Notes: generated by a model not told the origin, from the sequence alone. A DNA stretch of 64,000 nt from UBA2287 sp964479665 (GCA_964479665.1 CAYZNN010000006.1:62001-126000); one strand, 5' to 3'; counted from the stretch's first letter, positions 51,833 to 61,848 are shown. Numbers and translations: made by a program.

Positions 51833-53911
51833 ATGCAAAAGGGTAAAATAAACGTAACTTCCGAGAACATTTTCCCAATCATTAAAAAGTTTCTCTACTC
51901 CGACCATGAAATTTTTCTGCGCGAAATAATTTCGAACGCCACTGACGCTACCCAAAAACTTAAAACTTTAGCCTCTCTTGGAGAGTTTAAAGGCGAATTG
52001 GGCGATTTAACTATTCGTGTTAAAGTAGACAAAGAAGCCAAAACTATTACCATATCCGATAGCGGTATTGGTATGACCGCCGAGGAGATAGAGAAATATA
52101 TTAATCAAATCGCTTTTTCGGGAGCTGAGGAATTTCTTAAAAAGTACGACAACCAGGCCAATGCCATAATTGGGCATTTCGGGTTAGGTTTTTATTCCTC
52201 ATTTATGGTTAGCAAAAATGTTGAAATCATAACTCAATCATTCCGCGACGAAGCAAAAGCCATGCATTGGAGCTGTGAGGGAACCCCCGAATTCATTCTC
52301 GAAGAAACAACCCGTTCACAGCGAGGTACCGACATTATTCTCCATATCGATAGTGAAAACGAGGAGTTCCTGGAAGACCATAAAATTTCAGAGCTACTTC
52401 GAAAATACTGTCGATTCCTGCCTGTACCAATTGCTTTTGGTACCGAAAAGGAATGGAAAGATGGCAAACAAGTCGATACCGGAAAGGATAAAATTATTAA
52501 CGAAACCAATCCCCTTTGGACCCGGAAACCAGCCGATTTAAAAGAAGAGGATTACTCTGCATTCTACCGCGAACTGTACCCTGCTGCATCGGAACCTCTA
52601 TTCCATATACATTTAAATGTCGATTATCCCTTTAATCTCACCGGAATACTATACTTCCCTCGCATTAAATCGAATTTTGAAATTCAGAAAAACAAAATTC
52701 AACTATACTGCAATCAGGTTTTTGTAACCGATTCGGTTGAGGGTATTGTACCCGAGTTCCTAACCCTTCTTCACGGTGTTATCGACTCACCCGATATTCC
52801 ACTTAATGTTTCGCGCAGCTACCTGCAAAGCGATGCGAATGTAAAAAAGATATCGGGGCATATTACCAAAAAGGTAGCCGACAGGCTTCAAGAAATCTTC
52901 AAAAACGACCGTCCCCAATTCGAAAAGAAATGGGACGACCTGAAGCTCTTTATCACCTTCGGAATGATTACCGATGAAAAGTTCTACGAACGTGCCGAGG
53001 GCTTTTCGCTGCTTAAAAACACCGATGGCAAATACTTTACTTTTGAAGAGTACAAAACACTTATTTCGGAAAACCAGACCGATAAGAACAAAACATTGGT
53101 TTACCTATATGCAAGCGACACTACCGAACAGTACACCTACATAGATGAAGCTAAGAAAAAAGGCTACGATGTGCTTTTAATGGACGGGCAGCTCGATCCT
53201 CATCTGATCAATCACCTCGAGACAAAATTTAAAGATTCTCATTTCGTTCGGGTTGATAGCGATGTGGTTGAAAAGCTAATAGCTAAAGAAGATAGCAAGC
53301 GGGTGAACCTTACCGAAAGTCAGAAGGAAGATTTACGAAACCTTTTTGAAGGCAGTTCAAACGAAAAAACGAATTTATGGGTACAATTCGAGGATTTGGG
53401 TGAAGATGCCATGCCCGTAATTATTACACGCAGTGAGTATATGCGCCGCATGAAGGATATGGCCGCTATGAGTGGAACTGCCAATTTTTATGCAAACATG
53501 CCCGATACGCTCAATTTAATCATAAATGTATCGCATCCTCTTGTAAAAAAAGTTATTTCTGAAACCGAATCGAATTTAGGAGAACGAATAACCGAATTGA
53601 ATGCTCAAATTGAGCCTTTAAAATCGAAACTCGACGAAATTCGAAAGAATAACACCTCAAAAAATGACGATGAGATACCCCGGGCAGCTAAAGATGAAGT
53701 TTCGGATTTAGAAAAGAAAATCGATGAGTTATCTGAAACAAAGAAGGAAACCATTAAAACATTCAGCAAGGAATTGCCTTTGGTTAAGCAACTTATCGAC
53801 TTGGCACTATTGGCAAATAACATGCTAAAGGGCGAAGAGCTAAGTAAATTTGTAAAGCGTAGCGTAACGCTGCTCGATGAGCCCAAGAAGAAGGCAAAGA
53901 AAGCGAACTAA
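51833..53911 (+). CDS. htpG: Molecular chaperone HtpG (Hsp90)
   Basis: ATP-dependent dimeric chaperone. 692 aa. N-terminal GHKL ATPase motifs: LREIISNATDATQKL, ITISDSGIGMTAEEI, GHFGLGFYSSFMVS and the RGTDIILHI strand. The middle domain has GIVPEFLTLLHGVIDSPDIPLNVSRSYLQSD with the catalytic-loop Arg, and the C-terminal dimerisation part follows. The charged, helical insert near 600-650 (LNAQIEPLKSKLDEIRKNNTSKNDDEIPR) is longer than in E. coli HtpG, a feature seen in Bacteroidota homologues. Strong terminator follows. Confidence 0.95.
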   Translation: MQKGKINVTSENIFPIIKKFLYSDHEIFLREIISNATDATQKLKTLASLGEFKGELGDLTIRVKVDKEAKTITISDSGIGMTAEEIEKYINQIAFSGAEEFLKKYDNQANAIIGHFGLGFYSSFMVSKNVEIITQSFRDEAKAMHWSCEGTPEFILEETTRSQRGTDIILHIDSENEEFLEDHKISELLRKYCRFLPVPIAFGTEKEWKDGKQVDTGKDKIINETNPLWTRKPADLKEEDYSAFYRELYPAASEPLFHIHLNVDYPFNLTGILYFPRIKSNFEIQKNKIQLYCNQVFVTDSVEGIVPEFLTLLHGVIDSPDIPLNVSRSYLQSDANVKKISGHITKKVADRLQEIFKNDRPQFEKKWDDLKLFITFGMITDEKFYERAEGFSLLKNTDGKYFTFEEYKTLISENQTDKNKTLVYLYASDTTEQYTYIDEAKKKGYDVLLMDGQLDPHLINHLETKFKDSHFVRVDSDVVEKLIAKEDSKRVNLTESQKEDLRNLFEGSSNEKTNLWVQFEDLGEDAMPVIITRSEYMRRMKDMAAMSGTANFYANMPDTLNLIINVSHPLVKKVISETESNLGERITELNAQIEPLKSKLDEIRKNNTSKNDDEIPRAAKDEVSDLEKKIDELSETKKETIKTFSKELPLVKQLIDLALLANNMLKGEELSKFVKRSVTLLDEPKKKAKKAN

Positions 53912-53930
53912 TAATTCACAGAATATAAAA

Positions 53931-53963
53931 ATGAGCCTCGAAAACCAATTTCGGGGCTTTTTA
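53931..53963 (+). terminator. Rho-independent terminator of htpG
   Basis: GCCTCGAAA pairs with TTTCGGGGC (one T-G wobble) across a short loop, followed by TTTTT. Confidence 0.8.
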
Positions 53964-54108
53964 ACCTCTTTTAACCCATAAAAACAATGCTTAACTAGAG
54001 CATTATGCAGTTAAAATAGCCTTTAATAGAAGGTTAACATAAATAATCTATTTTGTTCGGTAGCGAAATTTTTTGTAATTTGGCGCACCAATTTTAAACC
54101 CACTGGCC

Positions 54109-55581
54109 ATGTCGTTCCTCACCGATAAGGTAATTTACGAAGGACTTACTTTCGACGATGTACTATTAGTACCGGCTTACTCAGAGGTACTTCCACGAAA
54201 TGTTGATTTAAGCACCCGTTTCAGTAGAAATATTGAAATAAAAGCGCCTATTGTTTCGGCAGCTATGGATACTGTGACCGAATCAATCCTAGCAATTGCT
54301 ATTGCTCGCGAAGGGGGCATTGGGGTAATTCATAAAAATATGAGCATTGAAGCTCAAGCTCGAGAGGTAAAGGCAGTGAAACGTGCTGAAAGCGGAATGA
54401 TTTACGATCCCGTAACCATTAATCCCGATGCCACCGTTGGCGATGCCCTAAACCTGATGCGTGAATACCATATTGGTGGAATACCCGTAGTCAATGCAAA
54501 CGGCATTCTGATTGGCATAGTTACCAATCGCGACCTGCGCTTTCAAACAAATCTTAAAAGGCCCATTAAAGAAATTATGACGAGCGAGGGCCTTATAACC
54601 ACTCGAAAACATATCGATTTAGAAAGCGCAACAGCAATTCTGCACGAACACAGAATTGAAAAACTCCCCGTTGTCGACGAGAATTTCAAATTGATAGGCC
54701 TTTTAACATACAAGGATATCACAAAAGTTAAAGACAATCCCACTGCCAGCAAAGACTCCAAGGGGCGGTTACGAGTTTCTGCAGGGGTAGGAATTGCATA
54801 CGATACAATTGATAGAGTAACTGCACTTGTTGATGTTAAAGTAGATGCCATTGTTATAGATACTGCGCATGGCCACACAAAAGGTGTTGTTGATATGCTC
54901 CGTACAGTAAAGAAACAATTCCCCGAACTCGATGTAATTGTAGGAAACATTGCTACTGCAGAAGCAGCAATGGCCCTGGTTAAGGCTGGTGCCGATGCCG
55001 TAAAGGTAGGTATTGGCCCAGGTTCAATTTGCACTACCCGAGTTATTGCAGGCGTTGGTGTTCCACAGCTCGATGCTGTTTACAATGTAGCAAAAGCTTT
55101 AGAAAAATCGGGTGTTCCTGTAATTGCCGACGGGGGCATCCGCTACTCCGGAGACATTGTAAAAGCACTAGCAGCCGGAGCCGATACCATAATGGCAGGC
55201 TCTTTATTTGCTGGAGTAGAAGAATCGCCAGGAGAAACAATAATATACAACGGCCGCAAATTCAAATCGTACCGTGGAATGGGGTCGCTTGAGGCTATGC
55301 AGCAAGGCTCAAAGGATCGGTACTTTCAGGATGTTGAAGACGATATTAAAAAATTAGTTCCCGAAGGTATTGTTGCCCGTGTACCCTATAAGGGAACCCT
55401 TTCGGAAGTTTTTTACCAAATGATTGGCGGGCTGAGGGCTGGAATGGGATACTGTGGCGCACCAACTCTTAACGAACTCAAAAAAGCCAAGTTTGTTCGT
55501 ATAACTAATGCAGGTGTTACTGAAAGCCACCCGCACGACGTAGCCATTACCCGGGAAGCGCCAAATTACAGCAGAACCTAA
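54109..55581 (+). CDS. guaB: IMP dehydrogenase GuaB
   Basis: Oxidises IMP to XMP, the committed step to GMP. 490 aa. TIM barrel with two CBS domains inserted (about 95-205: MIYDPVTINPDATVGDALNLMREYHIGGIPVVNANG and MTSEGLITTRKHIDLESATAILHEHRIEKLPVVDEN). Catalytic Cys near residue 307 in GIGPGSICTTRVIAGVGVPQL, and the flap region YRGMGSLEAMQ and C-terminal motif. Normal length. The 197-bp gap upstream holds the htpG terminator and an AT-rich promoter region. The long antisense ORF over codons 145-310 is a shadow. Confidence 0.96.
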   Translation: MSFLTDKVIYEGLTFDDVLLVPAYSEVLPRNVDLSTRFSRNIEIKAPIVSAAMDTVTESILAIAIAREGGIGVIHKNMSIEAQAREVKAVKRAESGMIYDPVTINPDATVGDALNLMREYHIGGIPVVNANGILIGIVTNRDLRFQTNLKRPIKEIMTSEGLITTRKHIDLESATAILHEHRIEKLPVVDENFKLIGLLTYKDITKVKDNPTASKDSKGRLRVSAGVGIAYDTIDRVTALVDVKVDAIVIDTAHGHTKGVVDMLRTVKKQFPELDVIVGNIATAEAAMALVKAGADAVKVGIGPGSICTTRVIAGVGVPQLDAVYNVAKALEKSGVPVIADGGIRYSGDIVKALAAGADTIMAGSLFAGVEESPGETIIYNGRKFKSYRGMGSLEAMQQGSKDRYFQDVEDDIKKLVPEGIVARVPYKGTLSEVFYQMIGGLRAGMGYCGAPTLNELKKAKFVRITNAGVTESHPHDVAITREAPNYSRT

Positions 55582-55606
55582 ATTATTAACAATAAATATT
55601 TAAGCC

Positions 55607-57571
55607 ATGACCTGGTCATATAAATTGATTGTATTTGTATTCATTGCTTTAGCTGGTTACTCATGGGCTCAAAATGCAAGCGATGTTATTCTTAAAGTGG
55701 GTAACGAAGAGGTTACCGTTGCCGAATTCGAAAGAATATACAAGAAAAACAATCAGATGGTTGATGAAGCGGCTAAAAAGTCGATTGACGAATACTTGCA
55801 ACTTTTCATTAATTACAAGTTAAAAGTTGCTGAAGCCAAAGAGCAACGGCTCGATACCAAGGAGGCTTTTATAAAAGAACTCGAAGGTTACAGGAAGCAG
55901 CTCTCCCAACCCTATTTAATTGATAAGGAAACTGAAAAAAGGCTTCAGGATGAAGCATACCAACGCCTACGTTACGAAATAAGCGCAAGCCATATACTTA
56001 TTGCAGTTCCCGAAAAGGCTTCTCCATCTGATACCTTAGCCATTTACAACAAGGTTCTTAAAATACGAGACAGAATAATTAAGGGCGAGCCCTTCGAAGA
56101 GGTAGCCCGAGCAACTAGCGACGATCCATCTGTTAAAAGGAATTCGGGCTTTTTGGGTTACTTCACAGCATTTCAAATGGTTTACCCCTTCGAGAATGCT
56201 GCTTACAAAACCCCTGTCGGAGAAGTATCCATGCCCGTTCGAACCCAATTTGGTTACCATTTGATAAAGGTTCACGACCTGCGTCCATCTAAAGGACAAA
56301 TAAAAGCAGCACACATTATGATTGCTATACCCCGCGATGGTGATCTGGAGAAAGAGAAAGAAACTAAGCAGAAAATTGATGAGATCCATAAGCGCTTAAT
56401 GAATAACGAAGATTTTGCTACCCTCGCTCGCGAGTTCAGCCAAGATCCGGGAACCGCTCGCAATGGGGGTGAACTTCCCATTTTTGGTACTGGTCGAATG
56501 GTTCCCGAATTTGAACAGGCAGCATTTAGCCTCGAACGCGATGGTCAAATTTCAATTCCCGTTCGTACCCAATTTGGTTGGCACATAATAAAGCGTATCG
56601 AACGAAAAGAGGTTGGTTCGTTCGATGAAATGATTTCTGAAATAAAACAAAAACTTTCGCGCGATCAGCGTGCCAATGTTTCTCGCAAAAGTTTCATAAA
56701 CACTCAAAAAAATCGCTATAACTACCGTCTCGACTCAGCTGCAGTTAAATCGCTAGTTTCAATGCTCGACTCAAGCATTTACTTAGGCAACTGGCAACCA
56801 CAGGATAAAATGAAGAATACTTTTCTGTTTCAATATTCGGGTAAGAATTACACTCAATTTGATTTAGCCAATCAAATTGCCAGAATGCCACGCCCAAACA
56901 AAGGGTTAACCTTTAGGCAGATTGTGAACAAAGCCTGCTCCGATTTAGTTGAAAACACTATTATTCAGGTTGAAGAAGAAAGACTATATACCGATAACGA
57001 AGACTTTTTCTATCTCATGAAGGAATACTATGAGGGTATCCTTCTTTTCGAAATAACCGACATGAATGTTTGGAGCAAAGCGACCAATGATGCCGATGGC
57101 CTAAGCGAGTTTTACAATAGAAATTTGGATAAGTATTCGTGGGAAAGCCGTTACCATGGCCTTCGAATTGTTTCGAAAAACGAAAAACAGCTTAAAAAAG
57201 CGCATAAACTGGCAACTAGCAAAAAGGGCGCAACCCTCTCAACAGAAGAGTTTCTTAAAAAGTTCATTGTTAAGGGCGATACCCTTATAACCATTCTGCC
57301 CGTTCATGGCGACCCTAGCGATAATGCAATAAAAGACTTTGCGAAGTGGCCCCAGCAAATATCTACTATTCAGAGAAGCAACGATGAGTTCTTCTTTCAC
57401 AAATTCCTAAAGATAGTTCCCAATGAACCCAAACCGCTCAATGAAGTAAGAGGACAAGTTGTTGCCGACTATCAGGACTATTTGGAAAGCGAGTGGATGA
57501 AAAAACTTCGTTCAAAACATGAAGTTTCTATTAACAATGAAATTCTGATGCAACTTAAAGGGATTAATTAA
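55607..57571 (+). CDS. Periplasmic peptidyl-prolyl isomerase with two parvulin domains
   Basis: 654 aa. Signal peptide (1-21, ending SWAQ), a SurA-like N-terminal helical region (VTVAEFERIYKKNNQMVDEAAKKSIDEYLQLFINYKLKVAEAKE), then two parvulin rotamase domains at about 125-225 (SASHILIAVP ... TQFGYHLIKVHD) and 232-335 (AAHIMIAIP ... TQFGWHIIKRIE). The C-terminal 300 residues are helical without a named domain. A chaperone for outer-membrane or secreted proteins. First gene of a four-gene run that ends with an OstA-like gene. Confidence 0.88.
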   Translation: MTWSYKLIVFVFIALAGYSWAQNASDVILKVGNEEVTVAEFERIYKKNNQMVDEAAKKSIDEYLQLFINYKLKVAEAKEQRLDTKEAFIKELEGYRKQLSQPYLIDKETEKRLQDEAYQRLRYEISASHILIAVPEKASPSDTLAIYNKVLKIRDRIIKGEPFEEVARATSDDPSVKRNSGFLGYFTAFQMVYPFENAAYKTPVGEVSMPVRTQFGYHLIKVHDLRPSKGQIKAAHIMIAIPRDGDLEKEKETKQKIDEIHKRLMNNEDFATLAREFSQDPGTARNGGELPIFGTGRMVPEFEQAAFSLERDGQISIPVRTQFGWHIIKRIERKEVGSFDEMISEIKQKLSRDQRANVSRKSFINTQKNRYNYRLDSAAVKSLVSMLDSSIYLGNWQPQDKMKNTFLFQYSGKNYTQFDLANQIARMPRPNKGLTFRQIVNKACSDLVENTIIQVEEERLYTDNEDFFYLMKEYYEGILLFEITDMNVWSKATNDADGLSEFYNRNLDKYSWESRYHGLRIVSKNEKQLKKAHKLATSKKGATLSTEEFLKKFIVKGDTLITILPVHGDPSDNAIKDFAKWPQQISTIQRSNDEFFFHKFLKIVPNEPKPLNEVRGQVVADYQDYLESEWMKKLRSKHEVSINNEILMQLKGIN

Positions 57572-57613
57572 ATATAAATTGATTCTGTACGTTAATTATG
57601 AAATCCGTATCAA

Positions 57614-58471
57614 ATGAATAAGCCCATTTTACTGTTTATCCTTATTGCTTCAGTTTGTATAGTTATAAGTTGCCAAAACCCTACAAACAACAAGGAGAAA
57701 CCCTTAGCAACAGTTTCCGACAAAGCGCTTTACTCGTCAGATGTTGCTGAAATATTTCCTGAAAAAATTAGCAAAACTGACAGTTTGCAACTCCTTAAGG
57801 CTCATGTAGAACGCTGGGTTCGGAGGCAATTAATGCTCAATAGGGCCGAAAAGAATCTTACCAACGAGCAGAAAGATGTAACCCAACAAATTGAGGACTA
57901 CCGTAGTTTCCTTCTCATATTTAAGTACGAACAGGAATATCTTCGGCAACGACTTGACACCGTTGTTTCGCGTACCGAAATCGAATCGTTTTACAGAAGT
58001 AACCTCGATAATTTTGTTTTAAACGATAATGTTGTTAAGGCACTATACATTAAACTGCCTAAAGAGAATACTTACAATGATCGAATTAAAACCCTTTATA
58101 AGTCGCAAAAGGAAGATGACATTAAAGCTTTAGACAACTTAGCTTATCAGGTTGCAATTAAATACGACTATTTTAACGATTCGTGGGTGCCTTTTGCACG
58201 AATAACCAAGGAGTTGCCGGGTGCAATTGATAATCCAGATGAATTTCTTAAAAGAAATCGTACCATTGAAATGGAAGACGATAAGTACATTTACCTTGTC
58301 AGCATTCGAGAGGTATCTCTTAAGGGACAAACGTCTCCACTTCATTATGAAATAGAAAATATTAAAAGCATCATACTGAATAAAAGGAAGCAGAAACTCA
58401 TATCCGATTTGGAGATAAAAATTTATAACGACGCTCGTAATCACAACCAATTTCAAATTAACGTTGAATAA
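57614..58471 (+). CDS. Lipoprotein related to SurA-type chaperones, no parvulin domain seen
   Basis: 285 aa. Lipobox CIVISC with lipidated Cys near residue 20. An N-terminal helical part resembles the peptide-binding region of SurA/PpiD (KTDSLQLLKAHVERWVRRQLMLNRAEKNL), and VVSRTEIESFYRSNLDNFVL marks the usual linker before a rotamase domain. The typical parvulin HIL... and GFHII signatures are missing, so it is probably chaperone-only. It lies between two PPIase genes with gaps of 42 and 11 bp, clearly one operon. Anchoring to a membrane leaflet is inferred from the lipobox. Confidence 0.75.
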   Translation: MNKPILLFILIASVCIVISCQNPTNNKEKPLATVSDKALYSSDVAEIFPEKISKTDSLQLLKAHVERWVRRQLMLNRAEKNLTNEQKDVTQQIEDYRSFLLIFKYEQEYLRQRLDTVVSRTEIESFYRSNLDNFVLNDNVVKALYIKLPKENTYNDRIKTLYKSQKEDDIKALDNLAYQVAIKYDYFNDSWVPFARITKELPGAIDNPDEFLKRNRTIEMEDDKYIYLVSIREVSLKGQTSPLHYEIENIKSIILNKRKQKLISDLEIKIYNDARNHNQFQINVE

Positions 58472-58482
58472 CACCCAACCCA

Positions 58483-59841
58483 ATGAAATCGATAATATCA
58501 ACAAAAATTCTTCTAGTTGCATTCGTACTATTTTTTACAACACCTTTAAAAACCCTGAAGGGTCAAACTGTAATTGACCAAGTTATTGCTGTTGTTGGAG
58601 GCGATAAAATTTTGCTTTCCGATATTGAGCAAGAAGCCCTCAGATCGAAGGTACAAGGAGCCGTGGTCGATGATGAGGCTCGTTGCGATATTTTTGAGCA
58701 AATGCTTATTCACAAGCTTCTTCTCCATCATGCAAAAATCGATAGCATAAATGTTAACGACTTTATGGTTGAAAACGAGATGGACAGAAGGTTACGCTAT
58801 TTCATTAATCAGGTTGGTAGCGAAACCGCTCTCGAAAAATATTTCAATAAGAGTATTTTCCAAATTAAGGACGATTTAAGGGAACTAATCAGGGAAACCC
58901 AATTGGCGCAGCAAATGCGCCAGAAAATAGTTGAAAAAGTAGCAGTTACTCCTTCTGAGATTATGCGTTTTTTCAAAAATATTCCGATCGACAGCCTACC
59001 TATGGTACCAGAGCAATATGAGTATCGCCAGATAGCTGTATTTCCACCTGCAGGTGCTGAGGCAAAATTTATGGTACGCGAAAAGCTTCTCGAGCTTCGC
59101 GAAAGAATTGTAAAAGGGGAACGATTTGCCCCATTGGCAGTAGCCTACTCTGAAGATAGAGCAAGCGCAACCAAGGGAGGCGAATTGGGTTTTCGTTCTC
59201 GCGAAGAATTGGTTAAAGCTTTTGCCGACGCTGCTTTTAATCTGAAACCTGGCCAAGTAAGTAACATTGTTGAAACAGAATACGGCTTTCATATCATTCA
59301 AATGATAGAGAAAAAGAACGACCAGGTAAATGTTCGACACATTCTTATGAAGCCATCCTTTACTAGCGATATGATTATTAAAGCCCAAAGCCGTCTCGAC
59401 AGTATTGCTAATCTTGTTCGTGCCGATTCCGTTTCCTTTCACCGAGCAGCACAACGTTTTTCTGAGGATGAAAAAACAAGGCTAGGTGGTGGATTGGCCA
59501 TCAATTCACAAACAGGCACCTCTCTTTTTGAGAAAGATCAGATTACTCCTGCCGAATACTTTGCCATTCGCAACCTAAAACCAGGCGAAATTAGCGAGCC
59601 TTTTGAATCGCGCGACCAGCATGCAAATGTTGTTTATAAGGTTGTTCAATTGGTTCGTGTTATCCCTCCTCATAAAGCCAATTTAGAACAGGACTATGCT
59701 ACCATTCAAATGATGGCTAAAAGGGCTAAAGAACATGAAGAGTTTATTAAATGGATTGAACGCAAACAGAAAACTACCTACGTTCGTATCGATTCCGAGT
59801 TTAAAAATTGCAACTTTCAACTAAAGAATTGGGGCAAATAG
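58483..59841 (+). CDS. SurA-like peptidyl-prolyl isomerase
   Basis: 452 aa. Signal peptide (MKSIISTKILLVAFVLFFTTPLKTLKGQ), SurA N-terminal domain (VIDQVIAVVGGDKILLSDIEQEAL, the family's hallmark), then two parvulin domains: about 180-280 (EQYEYRQIAVFPPAG ... FGFHIIQMIEKKNDQ-like end) and about 285-390 (VNVRHILMKPSF ... VVYKVVQLV). Escorts barrel proteins across the periplasm to the BAM complex. Seven bases upstream of the OstA-like gene, linking it to outer-membrane assembly. Confidence 0.9.
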   Translation: MKSIISTKILLVAFVLFFTTPLKTLKGQTVIDQVIAVVGGDKILLSDIEQEALRSKVQGAVVDDEARCDIFEQMLIHKLLLHHAKIDSINVNDFMVENEMDRRLRYFINQVGSETALEKYFNKSIFQIKDDLRELIRETQLAQQMRQKIVEKVAVTPSEIMRFFKNIPIDSLPMVPEQYEYRQIAVFPPAGAEAKFMVREKLLELRERIVKGERFAPLAVAYSEDRASATKGGELGFRSREELVKAFADAAFNLKPGQVSNIVETEYGFHIIQMIEKKNDQVNVRHILMKPSFTSDMIIKAQSRLDSIANLVRADSVSFHRAAQRFSEDEKTRLGGGLAINSQTGTSLFEKDQITPAEYFAIRNLKPGEISEPFESRDQHANVVYKVVQLVRVIPPHKANLEQDYATIQMMAKRAKEHEEFIKWIERKQKTTYVRIDSEFKNCNFQLKNWGK

Positions 59842-59848
59842 CTATTCA

Positions 59849-61516
59849 ATGGACATATTGCACGTTCAAACCATCCAAAATACAACCACTACAAGCAAAC
59901 CGATTTTCTTTCGGTTTGCTTGCTTTATTTCAATCGCATTTCTTTTAATACTTTATGCCCCATTTGTTTCGGCCCAACAAAAAAAAAGGGTTGAAATAGA
60001 GCGAGCCAATTACATGCGAAGCGTAAAAGTTGGCAATCAAAGTATTCGAAAACTTCTTGGCGATGTAGTTATAGTGCACGATGGCATTACCATGGAGTGC
60101 GATAGCGCTTACGAATATACTCCAACCAATCTTTTCGATGCATTTGGTAATGTTGTAATCACACAAGGTAAAGCAAAACTTTATGGCGATATACTAAACT
60201 ACGATGGTAATAGCCGAAGTGGAATTATCCACGGGAAACAAGTGCGTATGGTTGAGGAGGGAGTTAGCTTAATTACCAAATCGATTCATTTCAATACTGC
60301 CCAGAATACTGCCTCCTACTACACTTTGGGAATAATATCGAGTTCCGATGGTAACTTCTCAAGCATAAGGGGAACCTACTTCTCAAACTCAAAGGTATTT
60401 GCTTTTGGAGGTAACGTTGCCTTTAAGGATTCGAGTATGCTCATAAACTCCGATTCGTTGGAGTACCACTCGCAAACGGGAACCATCTTTTTTCGAAAAC
60501 CTACACGAATTTATAACGAAAAAAATTATCTGTATTGTCAGGATGGTTGGCATAATAGGAAGAAAAAAGAGTCGCTCTTTTTAAAAAACGCTTACCTGCG
60601 GAGCGAAAACCAGAGAATAATTGCCCAAAGTATTTATAATAACCAAATCGATTCCATTTCAATAGTTAAAGGCAATGCAGTGCTAATTGATAGTGCCCGA
60701 AGAGCCACGCTATATAGTAATGAAATTACATACAACGATAAGCAGAAATTTGCATTAGCAAAAGATGGACCTCTACTAGTTAACGTAACTGATCAGGGCG
60801 ACACAATTCACTTACGAGCGAATTACTTAGCAGCCAAAGGCTTTATAAATTCCCAAAAAGAAATAACCCACCGAGTTTTTTGGGGAAAGGGAAATGTTGC
60901 ATTTCACCGAAACGACCTACAGGGAGTTTGCGACTCTATTAACTTCAGCACCAACGATTCAATTCTTCACATGCTTGTTGAGCCCATAATTTGGAACCAG
61001 AGTAACCAGCTGAGTGCCGACTATATAAATGCTCATTTCGAAAATGAAGTAATAAAAACAATGAATTTTCAGGGGCTGGCATTTGTTTCCTCCGAAGAGG
61101 CGTTGAATAAATTCAACCAAATAAAGGGAAGAGAAATGATGGCTCATTTTAGTAAAGGAAGACTTTTTAAAATTGATGTTACAGGAAATGGAGAAACCAT
61201 TTACTACATTAAGGATGAAGATGTTATTACAACCTTGAATAGGGCTGAAAGCAGCAATTTAACCATACACGTAAACGATAATAAAATAAAAAGTATAACC
61301 TTTCGAGAGAAGCCCACATCAAACTTACTGCCCATAGAACAAACTCAATCTGAAGATATATTTCTAAAGGGATTCAATTGGAGAATTGAACGTAGACCCA
61401 ATAACAAATGGAGCGTTATTCCTGAAAATTTAGATATTAATCATTTCGTTCCTGTTGAAGAACATGCCGTAAAAGAGATGGATAAAAAAATATACCCTGC
61501 CAGTAAAATAAACTAG
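59849..61516 (+). CDS. OstA-like (LptA/LptD N-terminal type) periplasmic protein
   Basis: 555 aa. A hydrophobic N-terminal segment (FFRFACFISIAFLLILYAPFVSAQ) acts as a signal peptide, preceded by an unusually long polar leader; a start further in is possible. The body consists of beta-jellyroll OstA repeats: RKLLGDVVIVHDGITMECDSAYEYTPTNLFDAFGNVVITQGKAKLYGDIL, repeated at about 170-230 and 330-400. Related LptA bridges carry lipopolysaccharide across the periplasm. Its exact part in LPS transport here is inferred from fold and from the SurA neighbour. The last codons overlap a terminator that serves the opposite strand. Confidence 0.85.
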   Translation: MDILHVQTIQNTTTTSKPIFFRFACFISIAFLLILYAPFVSAQQKKRVEIERANYMRSVKVGNQSIRKLLGDVVIVHDGITMECDSAYEYTPTNLFDAFGNVVITQGKAKLYGDILNYDGNSRSGIIHGKQVRMVEEGVSLITKSIHFNTAQNTASYYTLGIISSSDGNFSSIRGTYFSNSKVFAFGGNVAFKDSSMLINSDSLEYHSQTGTIFFRKPTRIYNEKNYLYCQDGWHNRKKKESLFLKNAYLRSENQRIIAQSIYNNQIDSISIVKGNAVLIDSARRATLYSNEITYNDKQKFALAKDGPLLVNVTDQGDTIHLRANYLAAKGFINSQKEITHRVFWGKGNVAFHRNDLQGVCDSINFSTNDSILHMLVEPIIWNQSNQLSADYINAHFENEVIKTMNFQGLAFVSSEEALNKFNQIKGREMMAHFSKGRLFKIDVTGNGETIYYIKDEDVITTLNRAESSNLTIHVNDNKIKSITFREKPTSNLLPIEQTQSEDIFLKGFNWRIERRPNNKWSVIPENLDINHFVPVEEHAVKEMDKKIYPASKIN

Positions 61517-61523
61517 CAGGGTA
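61483..61523 (-). terminator. Terminator of the DUF2795 gene, embedded in the end of the OstA-like gene
   Basis: TACCCTGC (61493-61500) and GCAGGGTA (61516-61523) form an 8-bp stem. On the minus strand it is followed by TATTTTTTTATC. The T run and one arm are inside codons of the plus-strand gene; the plus strand has no T run after the stem, so it works for the minus strand. Confidence 0.7.
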
Positions 61524-61544
61524 ATTACCAATAAAAAAAGGATT

Positions 61545-61766
61545 CTAATACTCGTCTTCGTTAAAGAAAAAATCTTCCTTTGTGGGATAATCGGGCCAAA
61601 TATCTTCAATGCTTTCGTATATTTCCCCCTCATCTTCAAGTTCCTGAAGATTTTCAATTACTTCTAAAGGCGCTCCAGAGCGGATAGCAAAGTCAATTAA
61701 CTCCTCTTTTGTTGCTGGCCATGGAGCATCTTCAAGTTTTGATGCAAGTTCAAGTGTCCAGTACAT
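61545..61766 (-). CDS. DUF2795 domain protein
   Basis: 73 aa acidic protein matching DUF2795 (LASKLEDAPWPATKEELIDFAIRSGAPLEVIENLQEL) with an acidic tail (EDEGEIYESIEDIWPDYPTKEDFFFNEDEY). This conserved small protein is typical of Bacteroidota and has no known function. Its own promoter should lie in 61767-61848, which is AT-rich. Confidence 0.85.
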   Translation of the reverse strand: MYWTLELASKLEDAPWPATKEELIDFAIRSGAPLEVIENLQELEDEGEIYESIEDIWPDYPTKEDFFFNEDEY

Positions 61767-61848
61767 AAATCTACTTTTTAGGCTATTATATTGATTAACA
61801 TGACTTTATAAAAATACGTATTATTGCAAATATAGAAAAAAATGTAAA

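Noticed and set aside
54543..55034. 163-aa open frame antisense to guaB
   Set aside because: It lies wholly inside a well-conserved gene, shows low-complexity Ser/Thr/Pro composition typical of reversed coding DNA, and matches no family.
58996..59454. 152-aa open frame antisense to the SurA-like gene
   Set aside because: Covers conserved parvulin codons on the other strand; composition and lack of signals mark it as a shadow.
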